Source of the DNA: Ctena decussata
Lineage: Eukaryota; Mollusca; Bivalvia; Lucinida; Lucinidae
Assembly (NCBI GenBank): GCA_963989385.1
Contig: OZ022508.1
Coordinates: forward strand, 51,623,087 to 51,687,086
Direction: 5' to 3'
DNA length: 64,000 bases
Below, piece by piece: positions 12,301 through 22,242 of the stretch; the stretch's first letter is position 1; each line of letters begins with the position of its first letter. A model generated the notes under the pieces. That model saw nothing but the letters and a program-made list of their open reading frames with translations, was not told the origin of the DNA and searched no databases. A program made the translations under genes and the position numbers.

Positions 12301-15300
12301 ACATTGTCTTTGTACTCGTTCATGGCCTTTTGAAGCTCTGTGTATTTCTTTGTGTACATTTCAACTTCATCATCAAGTGGATATAGCAACAACGTTCTTG
12401 GAAGAGGTGGTAATGGAAATCCAAATCTACATATTGGTTTTCCCTTCTTTCTGCAAGTTCTTGAGTGTTTATGAGTTTGTAAGTTAACCAGACTTGCAGT
12501 TTCCTCATTATCAGCATTGCATGTAAGATATTGATCGACAAACTGAACTATTTCCTCTTCTGAATTCTTTTCTAGCACTGGACCATTTTCTATCCAAACA
12601 AGCATGTGGATATGAGGAGAACCACGCTGTTGAAACTCAACTCTATAGAAAAAGTCTTTCAATTTTCCAACTGGCTGACAATCACTTTTAAGAACTGTTT
12701 TCAGGAATTCCTGTACACGATGATCAAAGTACCTTGAGCATGTTACTGGATCCTTCTGAACAAGTTTTGTTTTCTCTTGCCATGTCAAATTCTCTATATC
12801 TTTTGCTGAATACTCAACACCATCATTTAGTTTTGCCAACATCCTCAACAGATCTGTCCATCTAGTATCAGCTGCTGATAATGACATAAACCAAGTGGGC
12901 AAGGAGAGCTGCCTTATCATTGCAAAAATATCCTTTTTTCTTGCTTCAAGATAAGCAGGTGAATTTCTGAGCTGACGAAATATGTAATAGCCTTCGTCAA
13001 GTTTTACAAGCTTATCCAAATATGTAGAATCTCTCGCTTCAGCTGCTGTAATTTTCTTGCCTTTACTTTTACATCTTCTTACAGCTAAATTCACTTTGTC
13101 ACTGATTTGTTTCATCTGTAACTTTTTATGTTTAAAAAAGATGTTTGGAACTGACTGTGCTGCTCTCCTATCAATACTTCGTAATTCCCATTTAACAATA
13201 TCACTGTAGTGAACAGAAACAGGTCTTTCATCTTTGCTTGGTGGTCTTTGACCGCAAAATATAGTAGGAAAGCATAAATATTCCGCATCTTTATCTTGAT
13301 ATAAACTAAGCGGATGTTGTCCTTCTCCAGGTGCAAAGGTAAATACTTGATCATATTTGTTTGCAATATTTGCATCATCCACTAATGTATCCACATTTCC
13401 AACATTATCATTGGCATCTATTTCACTGTAATGATCAGAATCATAGCCATCAGTTTCAGTACTGTCTTTAGCAAATGTACCGATGTTCTTCACTTGCTCA
13501 TGTACTGGATTCTCCAAGCTATTACTGTCCTTGGTTTGCTCTGTTGAGATTTCCAAAAATTCTTTCACTGTGTCTTCTGCAGTTTCAGTAACTTCCTGAA
13601 ACCAGCTATCATTAACTGACAAACCAGCATTTTTGTAGAATTCACTATTATTTACTAACCAGTGTAATGCAGTTAAAACTCTTAATGGTCTAACATTTTC
13701 TTTAAAATCAATTTTTTTATATGACAATTTCTTTTTGAGCTGGATAGCAACTGTAAAGTTTTCATCCATGGGTCTTGGAAGACAGTTTACAGTGGGCTGA
13801 ATATCAACTGGAACATTAATAACATTCCCTTTCAAGGAGTATTGACCACCACGTGGCAATTCTCTTATCTGCATAAATGGAATACGAAGTGCTATTAATC
13901 TTTCTTCAAGTTGATGTAAATAAAGTTCTGGAGGCTTTTCTGGCCATTTCATTCCATTTGCTACAGATAATTTTGGAACTTTACCATCTCTTAAAGCACT
14001 CAAACAAGTATGACAAACCCACTCTTCATTATTAACAGATGTGAAATTTGTGCAGAAAAGTCTTTTACTTTGTGCTGAGATATGGGTGTTCTTTAATATT
14101 GAAACACTTTTTCTAAACCATGTCTGATGGCAGGATGTACACACAAATAATGGTCCAACAGCAATACTTGAATGAAATTGCTTTATACATTCATTAATAG
14201 TTGACAACCCTTTTCCACCAGATAATTTGTTTGAGTTATGGTCATGAACATTGTCTTTGACAGTTTTACATTTCTTATTAGATTTTTGGTCATCTGAATC
14301 AGACAGCACATTCAATTTTTGTTTCTGTTGCCTTTTTTGATGTTGCTTGATCCTTTCACACTCCAGTGCATAAGGTGATTTTCTTGCTTTCTGTTTTGAT
14401 TTACGCTGATATACTATTTCTTTAGCTTTAAAGGCAAAGTTTTCCCTAGCAGACTTCTTGTCAGCACGTTCTTTGGATAGGACACCTGGCTTCTTTCTGG
14501 CATTCTGCTTAGATGCAAGCTGATGTATTTTTTCTTTCTCTTTAAAAGAGGGATTTCTTCTTGAAGACTCCTTTTCAGCACGTTCTTTGGATAAGACGCC
14601 TGGCTTCTTTCTGGCATTCTGCTTAGATGCAAGCTGATGTATTTTTTCTTTCTCTTTAAAAGAGGGATTTTTTCTTGAAGACTCCTTTTCAGAACGCTCT
14701 TTAGTTAAGACTTCTGGATTTTTTCTAGCCTTCTGCTTAGATGCTAGCTGATATACTTTCTCATTTCCTTTAAATGCAGAATCTTGTCTTTTTTTCTGCT
14801 TTGATGCAAGCTGACATACTTTCTCATTTACTTTAAATACAGGGTCTTGCCTTTGTTTCTGCTTAGATACAAGCTGACATACTTTCTCACTGACTTTAAA
14901 TGCAAGATCTTGTCTTTTTTTCTGCTTAGATGCTAGCTGATAAACTTTCTCATTTCCTTTAAATGCAGAATCTTGTCTTTTTTTCTGCTTTGATGCAAGC
15001 TGACATACTTTCTCATTTACTTTATATATAGGATCCTGTCTTTCTTTCTGCTTAGATGCAAGATTACATACTTTCTCACTGACTTTAAATACAGGATCTT
15101 GTCTTTTTTTCTGCTTAGATGCAAGCTGACATACTTTCTCATTTACTTTAAATACAGGATCTTGTCTTTTTTTCTGCTTAGATGCAAGCTGACATACTTT
15201 CTCATTTACTTTAAATGCAGGATCTTGTCTTTTTTTCTGCTTAGATGCAAGCTCATACACCTTCTCATCTGCTTTAAAAGCAGGATCTAATCTTTGTTTC

Positions 15301-16487
15301 TTTTTGTATGCTGTATTGTACTCAGTGAGTTTCTTCCTTTTCTTTGCATGTGAAGCTTCTTTAGACGTACCTAAGTTACTTGCATGACTTTGCGTTTTTT
15401 CAGCCTGTTTTAACAGTTGATCTTCAAAATAAGCTTCAAGGCTACATTCCAAGTATCCTTTATAATTTTCATTCAGTTCATGTTTTCTGATAGTGACAGG
15501 CAAAAAGTCAAACTGCAAGCTCATATCTATTCTCATACTGTCATAAAATGCATACAGGTAAGTAATTAGATCATTCAGACACGAGAAAGATATCAAAATT
15601 GATGTACCATCTGCAGATGAAAGTCCATTCTCTCCATGTGAGTGAGAATCAAAAAATACATACAAATCATTCTTCTTATAGACAGCTGAACATATTGCTC
15701 CAATCATTAAAAGGCCTGATGATGTACCAGAAAAGGCTGTCTGTAAAGCATGATGAAGTGCTGGAAAACCATCATCTTGCTGAGTGTTCACCAATATGCC
15801 ACTTATAACTGGTTGTTTCTCCCCAGTAAATGTTCCAATATCAACTTTAAAATTGTCAGGAATTTCTTCCAAACTCAACAATGGGTGAATGTATTTTCCT
15901 TCTGCTTTCAACCTATTTATCACATTTCGATATATAGCATCTCCATCACAAAGAACCTTGTCTAAGTTAAAACTATCCTCTACTTCCAGACAAGCTGAGT
16001 ATGATAAAGCACACAATGCATTGCATGTGCATTGAAATCCTCTTGATTCATTTGAAAATCTTTGATTATTCTGATGAAAAGTCCCAAAAATTGTATCACA
16101 AGCATTCCAAGAGAAAGATGTCAATAACGCTTTCTGAATATTTGTATTTAAATTGCTCATACCCTCATTTTCAACATTATCAGATGGCTCTCTGCTGATC
16201 CTAGAAACATCAACAGGAATAATAACAGATTTTCTCTGAGTCTCACATCCTTGATCGCTTCTGCAAGTCTCTCTTTTATCCGGCAGGTTATTTGGCAGGT
16301 TATTTGGCAGATTATTTAGCAAATTGTTTGGCAAATTTTTTGGCTCGGTGACAGAAGTCACTATGTCTTTGTTTTCTGTTTTTAGTGAGGCCAGCTCCTC
16401 AGTCACGTCATATTCACTACGTCTGTCCTCATACTTACCTGGTTCATACTTACCTGTCCTTGCGTTCAGATTCCCTGACATAGCCAT
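9288..16487 (-). CDS. Helentron replicase-helicase (RepHel) with N-terminal peptidase-like domain and fused endonuclease start
   Basis: This 2399-residue protein is the rolling-circle transposase of a Helentron-type Helitron. Domains in order: a C76-like cysteine-peptidase domain at about 130-330 (C153 in QCTCNAL; DSHSHG near 277); Lys/Arg-rich tandem repeats at about 393-700; a CxxC...CxxC zinc-binding segment at about 780-830; a Helitron-like N domain from about 1090; the HUH motif (H1292-I-H1294, HIHMLVW); catalytic tyrosines Y1468 and Y1472 (YIVGYISK); a Pif1-type helicase with Walker A GGAGVGKS at 1842-1849, Walker B IIDEIS near 1930, GDLYQLKPV, and YVALSRV at about 2252; then the start of an EEP endonuclease (E2341 in AESRL). 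The product would nick and unwind element DNA in the nucleus. The frame is open over 7.2 kb, so it is young. It ends early because the endonuclease continues in another frame (8925-9307). The start Met is the first in frame; an acceptor-like TTTTCAG at about 16530 hints at an upstream non-coding exon. Confidence 0.93.
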   Translation of the reverse strand: MAMSGNLNARTGKYEPGKYEDRRSEYDVTEELASLKTENKDIVTSVTEPKNLPNNLLNNLPNNLPNNLPDKRETCRSDQGCETQRKSVIIPVDVSRISREPSDNVENEGMSNLNTNIQKALLTSFSWNACDTIFGTFHQNNQRFSNESRGFQCTCNALCALSYSACLEVEDSFNLDKVLCDGDAIYRNVINRLKAEGKYIHPLLSLEEIPDNFKVDIGTFTGEKQPVISGILVNTQQDDGFPALHHALQTAFSGTSSGLLMIGAICSAVYKKNDLYVFFDSHSHGENGLSSADGTSILISFSCLNDLITYLYAFYDSMRIDMSLQFDFLPVTIRKHELNENYKGYLECSLEAYFEDQLLKQAEKTQSHASNLGTSKEASHAKKRKKLTEYNTAYKKKQRLDPAFKADEKVYELASKQKKRQDPAFKVNEKVCQLASKQKKRQDPVFKVNEKVCQLASKQKKRQDPVFKVSEKVCNLASKQKERQDPIYKVNEKVCQLASKQKKRQDSAFKGNEKVYQLASKQKKRQDLAFKVSEKVCQLVSKQKQRQDPVFKVNEKVCQLASKQKKRQDSAFKGNEKVYQLASKQKARKNPEVLTKERSEKESSRKNPSFKEKEKIHQLASKQNARKKPGVLSKERAEKESSRRNPSFKEKEKIHQLASKQNARKKPGVLSKERADKKSARENFAFKAKEIVYQRKSKQKARKSPYALECERIKQHQKRQQKQKLNVLSDSDDQKSNKKCKTVKDNVHDHNSNKLSGGKGLSTINECIKQFHSSIAVGPLFVCTSCHQTWFRKSVSILKNTHISAQSKRLFCTNFTSVNNEEWVCHTCLSALRDGKVPKLSVANGMKWPEKPPELYLHQLEERLIALRIPFMQIRELPRGGQYSLKGNVINVPVDIQPTVNCLPRPMDENFTVAIQLKKKLSYKKIDFKENVRPLRVLTALHWLVNNSEFYKNAGLSVNDSWFQEVTETAEDTVKEFLEISTEQTKDSNSLENPVHEQVKNIGTFAKDSTETDGYDSDHYSEIDANDNVGNVDTLVDDANIANKYDQVFTFAPGEGQHPLSLYQDKDAEYLCFPTIFCGQRPPSKDERPVSVHYSDIVKWELRSIDRRAAQSVPNIFFKHKKLQMKQISDKVNLAVRRCKSKGKKITAAEARDSTYLDKLVKLDEGYYIFRQLRNSPAYLEARKKDIFAMIRQLSLPTWFMSLSAADTRWTDLLRMLAKLNDGVEYSAKDIENLTWQEKTKLVQKDPVTCSRYFDHRVQEFLKTVLKSDCQPVGKLKDFFYRVEFQQRGSPHIHMLVWIENGPVLEKNSEEEIVQFVDQYLTCNADNEETASLVNLQTHKHSRTCRKKGKPICRFGFPLPPLPRTLLLYPLDDEVEMYTKKYTELQKAMNEYKDNVEMTIDEFLEKVAKMDFEDYIKCIRSSLNAPKVFLKRKPNEMRVNLFNVKVLLAWKANLDIQIVLEPYGCASYIVGYISKSQRGMSAQLDAAAKEARKGNLDLKKQVRHIGNVFSNSVEVSAQEAVYLALQIPLTKCTRDIVFINTSTPEERVFLLKPKIVLDELPAESTNIESDNIIQRYSKRPRQLQKFCLADYVSKVDVIYPKENKLSEKVEDKNDDSGSETDSNDENEGSCEEENVPNEPDCSDLIYRAKNGTRFKSRKVPRIIRFVRYNRKKDPENYFREQLMLYMPWRNEEKDLLGSFDTYRDHYNLMKESLQSKSNEYEHHTEELELARQMIEEEENAYDQIAPNAEQENREAEEEGVNESETFVYFNPDRVVEHRQYDIGIELQCTCSVPPVEITGIMLPEEEYLTLLRSLNLRQREFFNHVVHWIKCKDEPIYAFLSGGAGVGKSVVIRALYQSLYRTLNLKEGENPDDIRILLCAYMGFAAFNISGQTICSAFHKKIYQGTSLLSADELNTFRIKYRHLKVVIIDEISMVGTQLLSFIDTRLQQLTGTKRTFGGLSIIAVGDLYQLKPVGDSMVFHDLEKDASSLAPNLWKELFKMYELVDIMRQKEDHEFAQLLNRLRLNEMTEEDKNKLQTRIVDRHSDDYPKDALHLFAENLGVNNHNEKILNQMPGEKVVIPCHDTVVLANISAKRSRELINSLPDDFSKTGSLLKLLTVAVGMIYVMTVNVSVEDGLTNGATGIVKYIEYKMEGTNRPSIIWVLFDDARIGRSIREKFFNRGFYNVIIQREWTPVFDTERTFIYKYKTYQRLQFPLRPAAGKTVHKAQGATVDKVVIDLTQKTVRKVPHIHYVALSRVRKLENLYILNLNERAMALDAKVTEEMQRLKTEAVLKLCYVPLYKVDPGKIRIAFNNARSLHKHFKDIEFEPNVLAADVVGFAESRLCKRDENVHFALKRFKLIRLDDTETESLNRPHHGLAVYIKEYFELKKSHKNALPFM
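14400..15310 (-). repeat. Intragenic tandem repeats in RepHel: 63-bp units, then 114-bp units
   Basis: Reading along the protein there are about nine 21-residue units (consensus near KVNEKVCQLASKQKKRQDP) followed by about three 38-residue units (ending SFKEKEKIHQLASKQ). They are highly basic and resemble in style the short Arg/Lys repeats found in other Helitron proteins. The likely role is nucleic-acid binding, which is inferred. Unit identity is high enough to suggest recent amplification or homogenisation. Confidence 0.85.
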
Positions 16488-16583
16488 AGACCTCCTCCAA
16501 CCCTTCTTTTTAGGGATTGTTATCTGTTACCTGAAAATAGAAAGAAAAATCCTTCAGATGATCAGTATACAGAAGTTATTTCA

Positions 16584-19010
16584 CATAAGAATTCCGCAGA
16601 ACGCTATGTTACACCTGCTTTGCACATTAACTTAATGGAATATCAGTTTAACACATATTTGGTCAACCCCATTTGGTAATTTATGAGATATTGTCTGTTT
16701 CATATTTTTGGCTATCTTTAGTAATGGCAGATGGCAGCCATTTTGGATGGTCAATTTTCAAAAAATTGAAATAGCTTCATGAAAGGATCATTCTGACACA
16801 AAGTTGGTCCACATTCATTCACAAGTTGTACAGAATTGTCGTTTTCATGTTTTTGCTATTTTTAGTAACAGCAGCCGACAGCGATCTTGGATTGCCTAGT
16901 CACAAAAATGTGAAAGAACTTCATTTTTGCGTTATTCTGACAGAATGGACGAAAATCTGAATGTGACTAAAAAGTGTGTCTTGATATATTGGCATTTAAG
17001 TAAAAGTAAACTCGTAAACAGAAAGTAGGTCACTGTGACCTAATTCTGCTACAGATTTTGTTTGTTTTTAAATTCTTAAAAATGAGGTCCCATTAATGCT
17101 TCATGGGAAATTTCACCCAAACTAGAAAATGTGTTTATGAGACACTATGCCCCCAACCATATGCTTGCCTCTAAAGAAGGTTCATTCCATAATACTTGTA
17201 CCTTTTTACCAAAGGTTTCAATGCACTAAGTTGAAAAAAGTCATTAACTCAGTCAAAAATTTAAGATTTTTTTTTCGAAAATTAATTAGGTCATCTACAC
17301 TTTAGGCAATATCTTCCTGCAAAAAATCATGATCCTAGCGTTAGGGATTTTTAAGATATTTTGTTCACTAGGTTTCATAGGCTAACAATGCACTGAGTTG
17401 AAAAAGGGGCATAACTCGAGCCAAAAATTCAATATTTTTTTCAAAACTTAATCAGGTCATCTACACCTTGGACAATGTCATCCTGCAAAAAAAGTCATGA
17501 TTCTAGCATCAGGGGCTCTTGCGATATTTTGTTCACAAGGTTCCACAGGCTAAGTTGAAAAAAGGGGCATAACTCTGGAAATACATGACCGGCAGAAAAA
17601 AGAAAAAACATGTGTTCGCTTATTTTCCATACAAATCATGTGTATGAAGTTACAAGTTCCTACCTCTTACCATTCTTGACCATATGTAGGGGTACCTTTG
17701 TACCATAGGCATCAATGCACTTAGTCAAAAAGGGGCTTAACTTGGTCAAAAATTTATGATTTTTTTTCAAAAGTTAATCAGGTCATCTACACCTAAGGCT
17801 ATATCTTCCTGAAAAAAATCATGATCCTAGCATCAAAGGTTCTTGAGATACTTTGTTCACCAGGTTCCATAGGCTTACAATGCACTACACTGAAAAAGGG
17901 GCATAACTCGGTCAAAAATTCATCATTTTTTTTCAGAAGTTAACCAGGTCATATACATCTTAGGCAATATCTTCCTGCAAAACCTCATGATCCTCGCATC
18001 AGGGGTTCTTGAGATATTTTGTTCACAAGGTTCCATAGGTTTACAACGCACTAAGTTAAAAAAGGGGCACAACTCGGTGAAAAATTCACAAATTTTTTCA
18101 AAAGTTATTCAGGTCATCTACACCTTGGGCAATGTCTTCCTGCATAATTACACGATCCTAGCATCAGGTGTTCTTCAGATATTTTGTTCACAAGTTTCCA
18201 ATATTTTGTTCACAAAATTCCATAGACTAAGTCGAAAAAGAGGCATAACTCTGGAAATACATGACTGGCGGAAAAAAATAAGAAATACAGGTCAGCTTAT
18301 TTTTCATGTACATGCCACATATAAAATTTCAAGCTCCTAACATAAGCTGTTCTTGAGTTTCCCAGCTGCTAAAGAGTTACAGATGGACAGATGGATGGAT
18401 GGTAGGACAGACAGCAGGCACAAAGTAATAGGCCCCCTCAACTTCTCCGAAGTTGGGGGCATAAATGTACCAAGGGATTCTGTAGAAAAGTTGATTTAAT
18501 TGGTTTTGCTATTTTTAATAACAGAAGCCATCCAGGCTGAACTTCATCATTCTGTGGCCACACAGTCTGATCATGCTGCCTGTGATGTTTGCCAACCATG
18601 CCTGCAGTGGTTTCATTTTGAATGGTCATAGTGACCTAATTCTGCTAAGATATTTTTTTTTCATTTTGATAATTTTGAATACCAAGGACCCATTAATGCT
18701 TAGTACAAACTTTCAGCCAAATATACCAAGGAGTTCTGGAAAAAAAATTGACTTTACCAGTTTTGCTATTTCTAGTAACAATAGCCATCTTGGATTCTTG
18801 ACCAACCTGAATTTTACTATTCTGAAACCCTGTAGTCTGCTCATGCTGCATGTGAAATTTGAGAACCATGCATGCAGTGATTTAAGAGAATTAGTCTTTT
18901 GAATGGACTTAAATGCTAGGGTCGACGTAAATTGTCAATGGAAGGAGGGACTGACAAGCAGACAGAAAACCGAACACCTATTAAGCACTTTGCTAAAGCA
19001 GGTGCAACAA
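16584..19010 (+). mobile_element. HINE, family P1f (P1a-like core), split by a P4 HINE
   Basis: The core has the P1a-type monomer ('gctattttagtaa..gcagatggcagccat..ttggat'). The 5' end is near CATAAGAATTCC with the arm TTACACCTGCTTT (about 16609-16621). The 3' end at about 18985-19010 reads GCACTTTGCTAAAGCAGGTGCAA. Its 3' arm is the reverse complement of the 5' arm with small changes, another independent arm pair. The start coincides with the point where the two RepHel 5' copies stop matching, so this HINE probably inserted into, or replaced, Helentron upstream sequence. Confidence 0.55.
17122..18465 (+). mobile_element. HINE, family P4, complete, nested in P1f
   Basis: The 5' end is CTAGAAAATGTG, then a small hairpin (GTGT/ACAC) and the arm TATGCCCCCAAC (about 17147). 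The core is tandem units of roughly 170-230 bp with 'gaaaaaggggcataactcg' and 'caggtcatctacacc'. A degenerate ATGG/ACAG tract lies at 18376-18412. The 3' hairpin ends GTTGGGGGCATAAA at 18465. Outside it the P1a-type text rejoins at 'cacccaaa|tgtacc'. Confidence 0.8.
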
Positions 19011-19694
19011 AATCATATGCCTTTTGAAATGATTGGTAAACTCTGACTTAGCATGTTCTCCAGTTGAACTAGAATTACATGAACTCTTGTGTCTGGCCTG
19101 TCTCTGCATTGTCACAAAGCAAAGCTAAACACAATAACCCAATGTCGCTAACACTGGAAAAAAAGTAATACCTATGTCTTGTTTCTGCCAGACACCTATT
19201 CTATTGCATAACCTTACAAGGTCTTTGGGGCACCACAGATGACTTTGAAACAATCTCTTTCCATCTTGTCCTGTTTTCAGCTGCCTGCCAGACAACAGCA
19301 AGACAAAAAAAAACAAAAAAAAAAAAAAACACACACACACACAATGCAAGTTTTGCAAAGTCAGCGAACCGTAAAATGTAGGTAAATCCACACAAGATTG
19401 AAGATGATTTTTATCCTCCCTCTTGCAGTTGTATGCATGGCCTGAGTTTCATGATCTAGCCTTTATAGTTCTGGAGAAACAGAACTGGATCTGAAAACTC
19501 TATGCAAATTTTGCCAAACCTGTAAATCTTAAAATGTCAGTCCAGATGATATACTGATGGTGGCTTGGCACTTTACCTTCCCAAATGTAATAATAACCCC
19601 AAATTTCATGCCACTAGTGCTTTAAGCTTTTTACAAGTGGGCCATAACATGAAAACTTGACAGAGGTTTGCAAACTCCCTAAACTATAAAATGT
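19011..19694 (+). repeat. Degenerate P1c-type repeats
   Basis: A 3'-end-like hairpin (ATGTCTTG/CCAGACA) sits at about 19173-19195 after 'gctaacactgga', as in the P1c ends at 2054-2080 and 56353-56380. Diverged monomers follow ('tttcatgatctagcctttatagtt', 'aaatgt.ggt'). An A-rich and (AC)n tract lies at 19303-19342. No gene seen. Confidence 0.45.
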
Positions 19695-19942
19695 TTAGGT
19701 GGATCTCTACTGATCCTAGAAATATCAACAGCAATAATAACAGACTTTGAATCTCATATCCTTGATTGCCTTTTCTAGTTTCTCTTTTATCTGGCATGTT
19801 ATTTAGCAGATAATTTAGCAAAATACTTGGCAGATTTATTGGCTCGGTGACAGGAGTCACTATGTCTTTGTTTTCTGTTTTTAGTGAGGCCAGCTCCTCA
19901 GTCACGTCATATTCATTACGTCTGTCCTCATACTTACCTGCC
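19695..19942 (-). pseudogene. Second copy of RepHel N-terminal coding region (fragment)
   Basis: This matches 16188-16445 closely over about 250 bp. It encodes EYDVTEELASLKTENKDIV with few changes, followed by a shortened version of the Asn-Leu-Pro repeats, then loses the frame near 19760. The rest of RepHel is absent, so this is the truncated 5' part of another Helentron copy in the same orientation. Confidence 0.85.
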
Positions 19943-20877
19943 TGATATACTTAGCAAAAATAAAAACTTGACAGTCCCTTTTATTCATCCTACGGTAGTC
20001 AGGAAAAGGTGAGACATAAATTTTTTTGTAATTTAAGAAAAAGTAATCATTTTGTAATACCACAGTCACACAAAATTCAAGGTTCTTTAAATGAAACAAT
20101 ATTGAGGCTATTTTAAATATCACGAGGGTGCTTTTCTGTTTTCTATGCTTAAAACCAAACAATTATTGCATTTAAAACTGTTGAAGTCTGCTTAAATGAT
20201 AAAGATTCTGTTGGCAATGCCTTTCCATTATTAAATCTAATCTGTATGGACTCATTAGCTAAAATTATGCCAAATGCTCGGTCGACTAGGAGGCCGTGAG
20301 GACCAGATGAAAAACCTCAGTCAACGCCATTATGAGTCAGAAATTCAATTTCAATAGAATTCCCATTACACATTAAAGTCTTTATGGCATTTTAAGAAAC
20401 AACTTTCAAATAAATTTAGTAATAAAGACACTGAGTTTGTAAGACAATCAAACAAATATAGAAGAAAATAATAAAAAAAGATGCAATGGGATAGTAGCTA
20501 TGGCATCTAAAAAATCTCTGTATTTTTAATTCAAAGGGAGATATCTGAAAATTTTGAATCTTTAAATGTTATTTTCAAATTGTGATTACAATTAACATAA
20601 GTGTTTAAAGTGTTGTCTGTGCATACTGGAACTACTGTTTATTATGTACAAGAAAACTTTCTATTGCACATGCGCAAATTAATGATCTGGTCTGAATTAT
20701 CAAAACAGAAATGTTAGGTAACTCCGGACAGGACAAAAATTATCCAACAAATTTTCATGATTTAAGAAATCAGACCTGTGTCCAACACAAAAAAATCCAT
20801 AATATTACATATATTAGCTAGTTTGGCCGGAATGAAGAAATAAAAACTGTTAAGTTTTTATTTTTGTTCTGTATACT
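19943..20877 (-). other. 935-bp segment separating two blocks of RepHel 5' homology; intron-like
   Basis: The blocks on either side are contiguous in the intact copy. On the minus strand the segment begins at ACAG|GTAGTA and ends TATATCAG|GC, which fits splice donor and acceptor rules, with a T-rich stretch before the end. It may be an intron kept in this copy and absent from the intact one, or simply an insertion. No HINE hairpins or coding frames were seen in it. Confidence 0.4.
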
Positions 20878-21010
20878 ACCTGTCCTAGCACTGACATTTA
20901 CAGACTTCACCACTGATCTCCAATACCCATTCTTTTTAGGCATTTAATGTCTTACCTGAAAATAGAAAGAAACGTCTTATTATCAGTATACATGATTTAT
21001 TTCACAGAAA
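20878..21010 (-). pseudogene. Second copy of RepHel upstream/5' exon region
   Basis: This matches about 16453-16583: the shared stretch runs from 'cctgtcct.gc' through 'cccattctttttaggcat' and 'ttacctgaaaatagaaag' to 'atcagtatac' and 'ttatttcaca'. The conserved TTTTCAG before the block (minus strand) supports a splice acceptor just upstream of the RepHel start. Similarity ends at about 21006. Confidence 0.7.
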
Positions 21011-21736
21011 TTTCATGGCTGTAGTCCTTGCAGTTCTTGAGAAAGAAATCTAAACACAAAAACTCAACAAAAAATAAAGTCTCAATGCCCGGAATAAGGT
21101 CAAATATGAGCTATTTAAACACTGAAAGGCAAGTAACTCCAAAGTGAAATATACAATATAGCCAAATTCCAGACTTGTCAGAGAGTTTATGCATGTCCTG
21201 GTTACCAGCAAGTTTGATCAAGTTTCAATAGAAAATGAAGTAGCTATGCCCAGGACAACATTTTGCCCATTGTAAGTCCATAGGAAAATGTTTCTGTCTT
21301 TAAGGGCAAGTAACTCCAAAATGAATATTCTGATCTGGCCCAAATTCAAACTCGTCAGAGATTTTATGCCTATCCTGATAATAATAATCATAATAATAGT
21401 AAAGACTTTTTTTTCACATAATCTGCAAGTTTCATAAAGTTGCAATTAGAAAATGATTAGCCTTTCAATTGTCATGGCAACCAATCAATTGCAAAGTTTT
21501 GATAAAATTCATGTGGTTGGTAGAGGACTATTCTAAAAATGTTTCTGTAATACTTTAGTCAAAGTATCTGCAATATCACAGGAATTAATGCCAATTTCTA
21601 CTTTTCCCATTATAAGACTAAGTTTCTACTTTTCCCATTATAAGTCTATAGAAACTTTAAACTGGCATAGCAACGAAGCATTTTTGGGCAACAAAAATAA
21701 TAAAATACAATTTATGTAGAGACTAAATGCCATTAA

Positions 21737-21958
21737 CCCTTTTTTGACCAGTGGACTTGTCCATTCTTATCATTCAGATAATCCCATTACTAGTTTTAGG
21801 GGTTTCTGGTGAATATTTTCACTTTTATTGTACTTTGCATAGAAATTCCTGTAAGCAAACAATGTAGACCCTGATCAGACGTCGCGTTTTGCGGCGTCTG
21901 AACTGGGTCTGCACTGTTTGCATAATGTCCCCAAAACGGGTATTCGGTCTAAAAAGGG
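21737..21958. mobile_element. piggyBac-type MITE, 222 bp
   Basis: It is flanked on both sides by TTAA (21733-21736 and 21959-21962). Terminal inverted repeats start CCCTTTTTTGACC and end, on the plus strand, GGTCTAAAAAGGG. Removing it restores the P1b text 'atgcca-TTAA-tatgtatgcagag'. TTAA duplication with CCC-starting ends is the piggyBac rule. Inside, 21854-21930 folds into a long imperfect hairpin (GCAAACAATGTAGACCC against GGGTCTGCACTGTTTGC, plus AGACGTCGC against GCGGCGTCT). Confidence 0.88.
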
Positions 21959-22242
21959 TTAATATGTATGCAGAGATTCATCTTCATTTCCCTCATTGCT
22001 TCCGAGAAAAATATTTTTTTTAAATATTTTTCAAGAAAATTTAGTCTTTTGGTTGCAATGGCAACCAATCAAAATCAGTGATTTTCACAAAATTCACATG
22101 GATGGTAGAGTACTCCAGGAACATGTATATAAAACTTCTGTCTAACTATAACAGTAACACAGAAATAAATGCCAATTTACAAGTCTATGGAAACTTTGAA
22201 ATGCCATAGCAATGAAACCACACAGGCAACAATAATAAAAAA

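Noticed and set aside
9288..16487. Open frames antisense to or overlapping RepHel (for example 15099-15290, 14414-14632)
   Set aside because: They are shadows of the RepHel frame and its 63-bp repeats.
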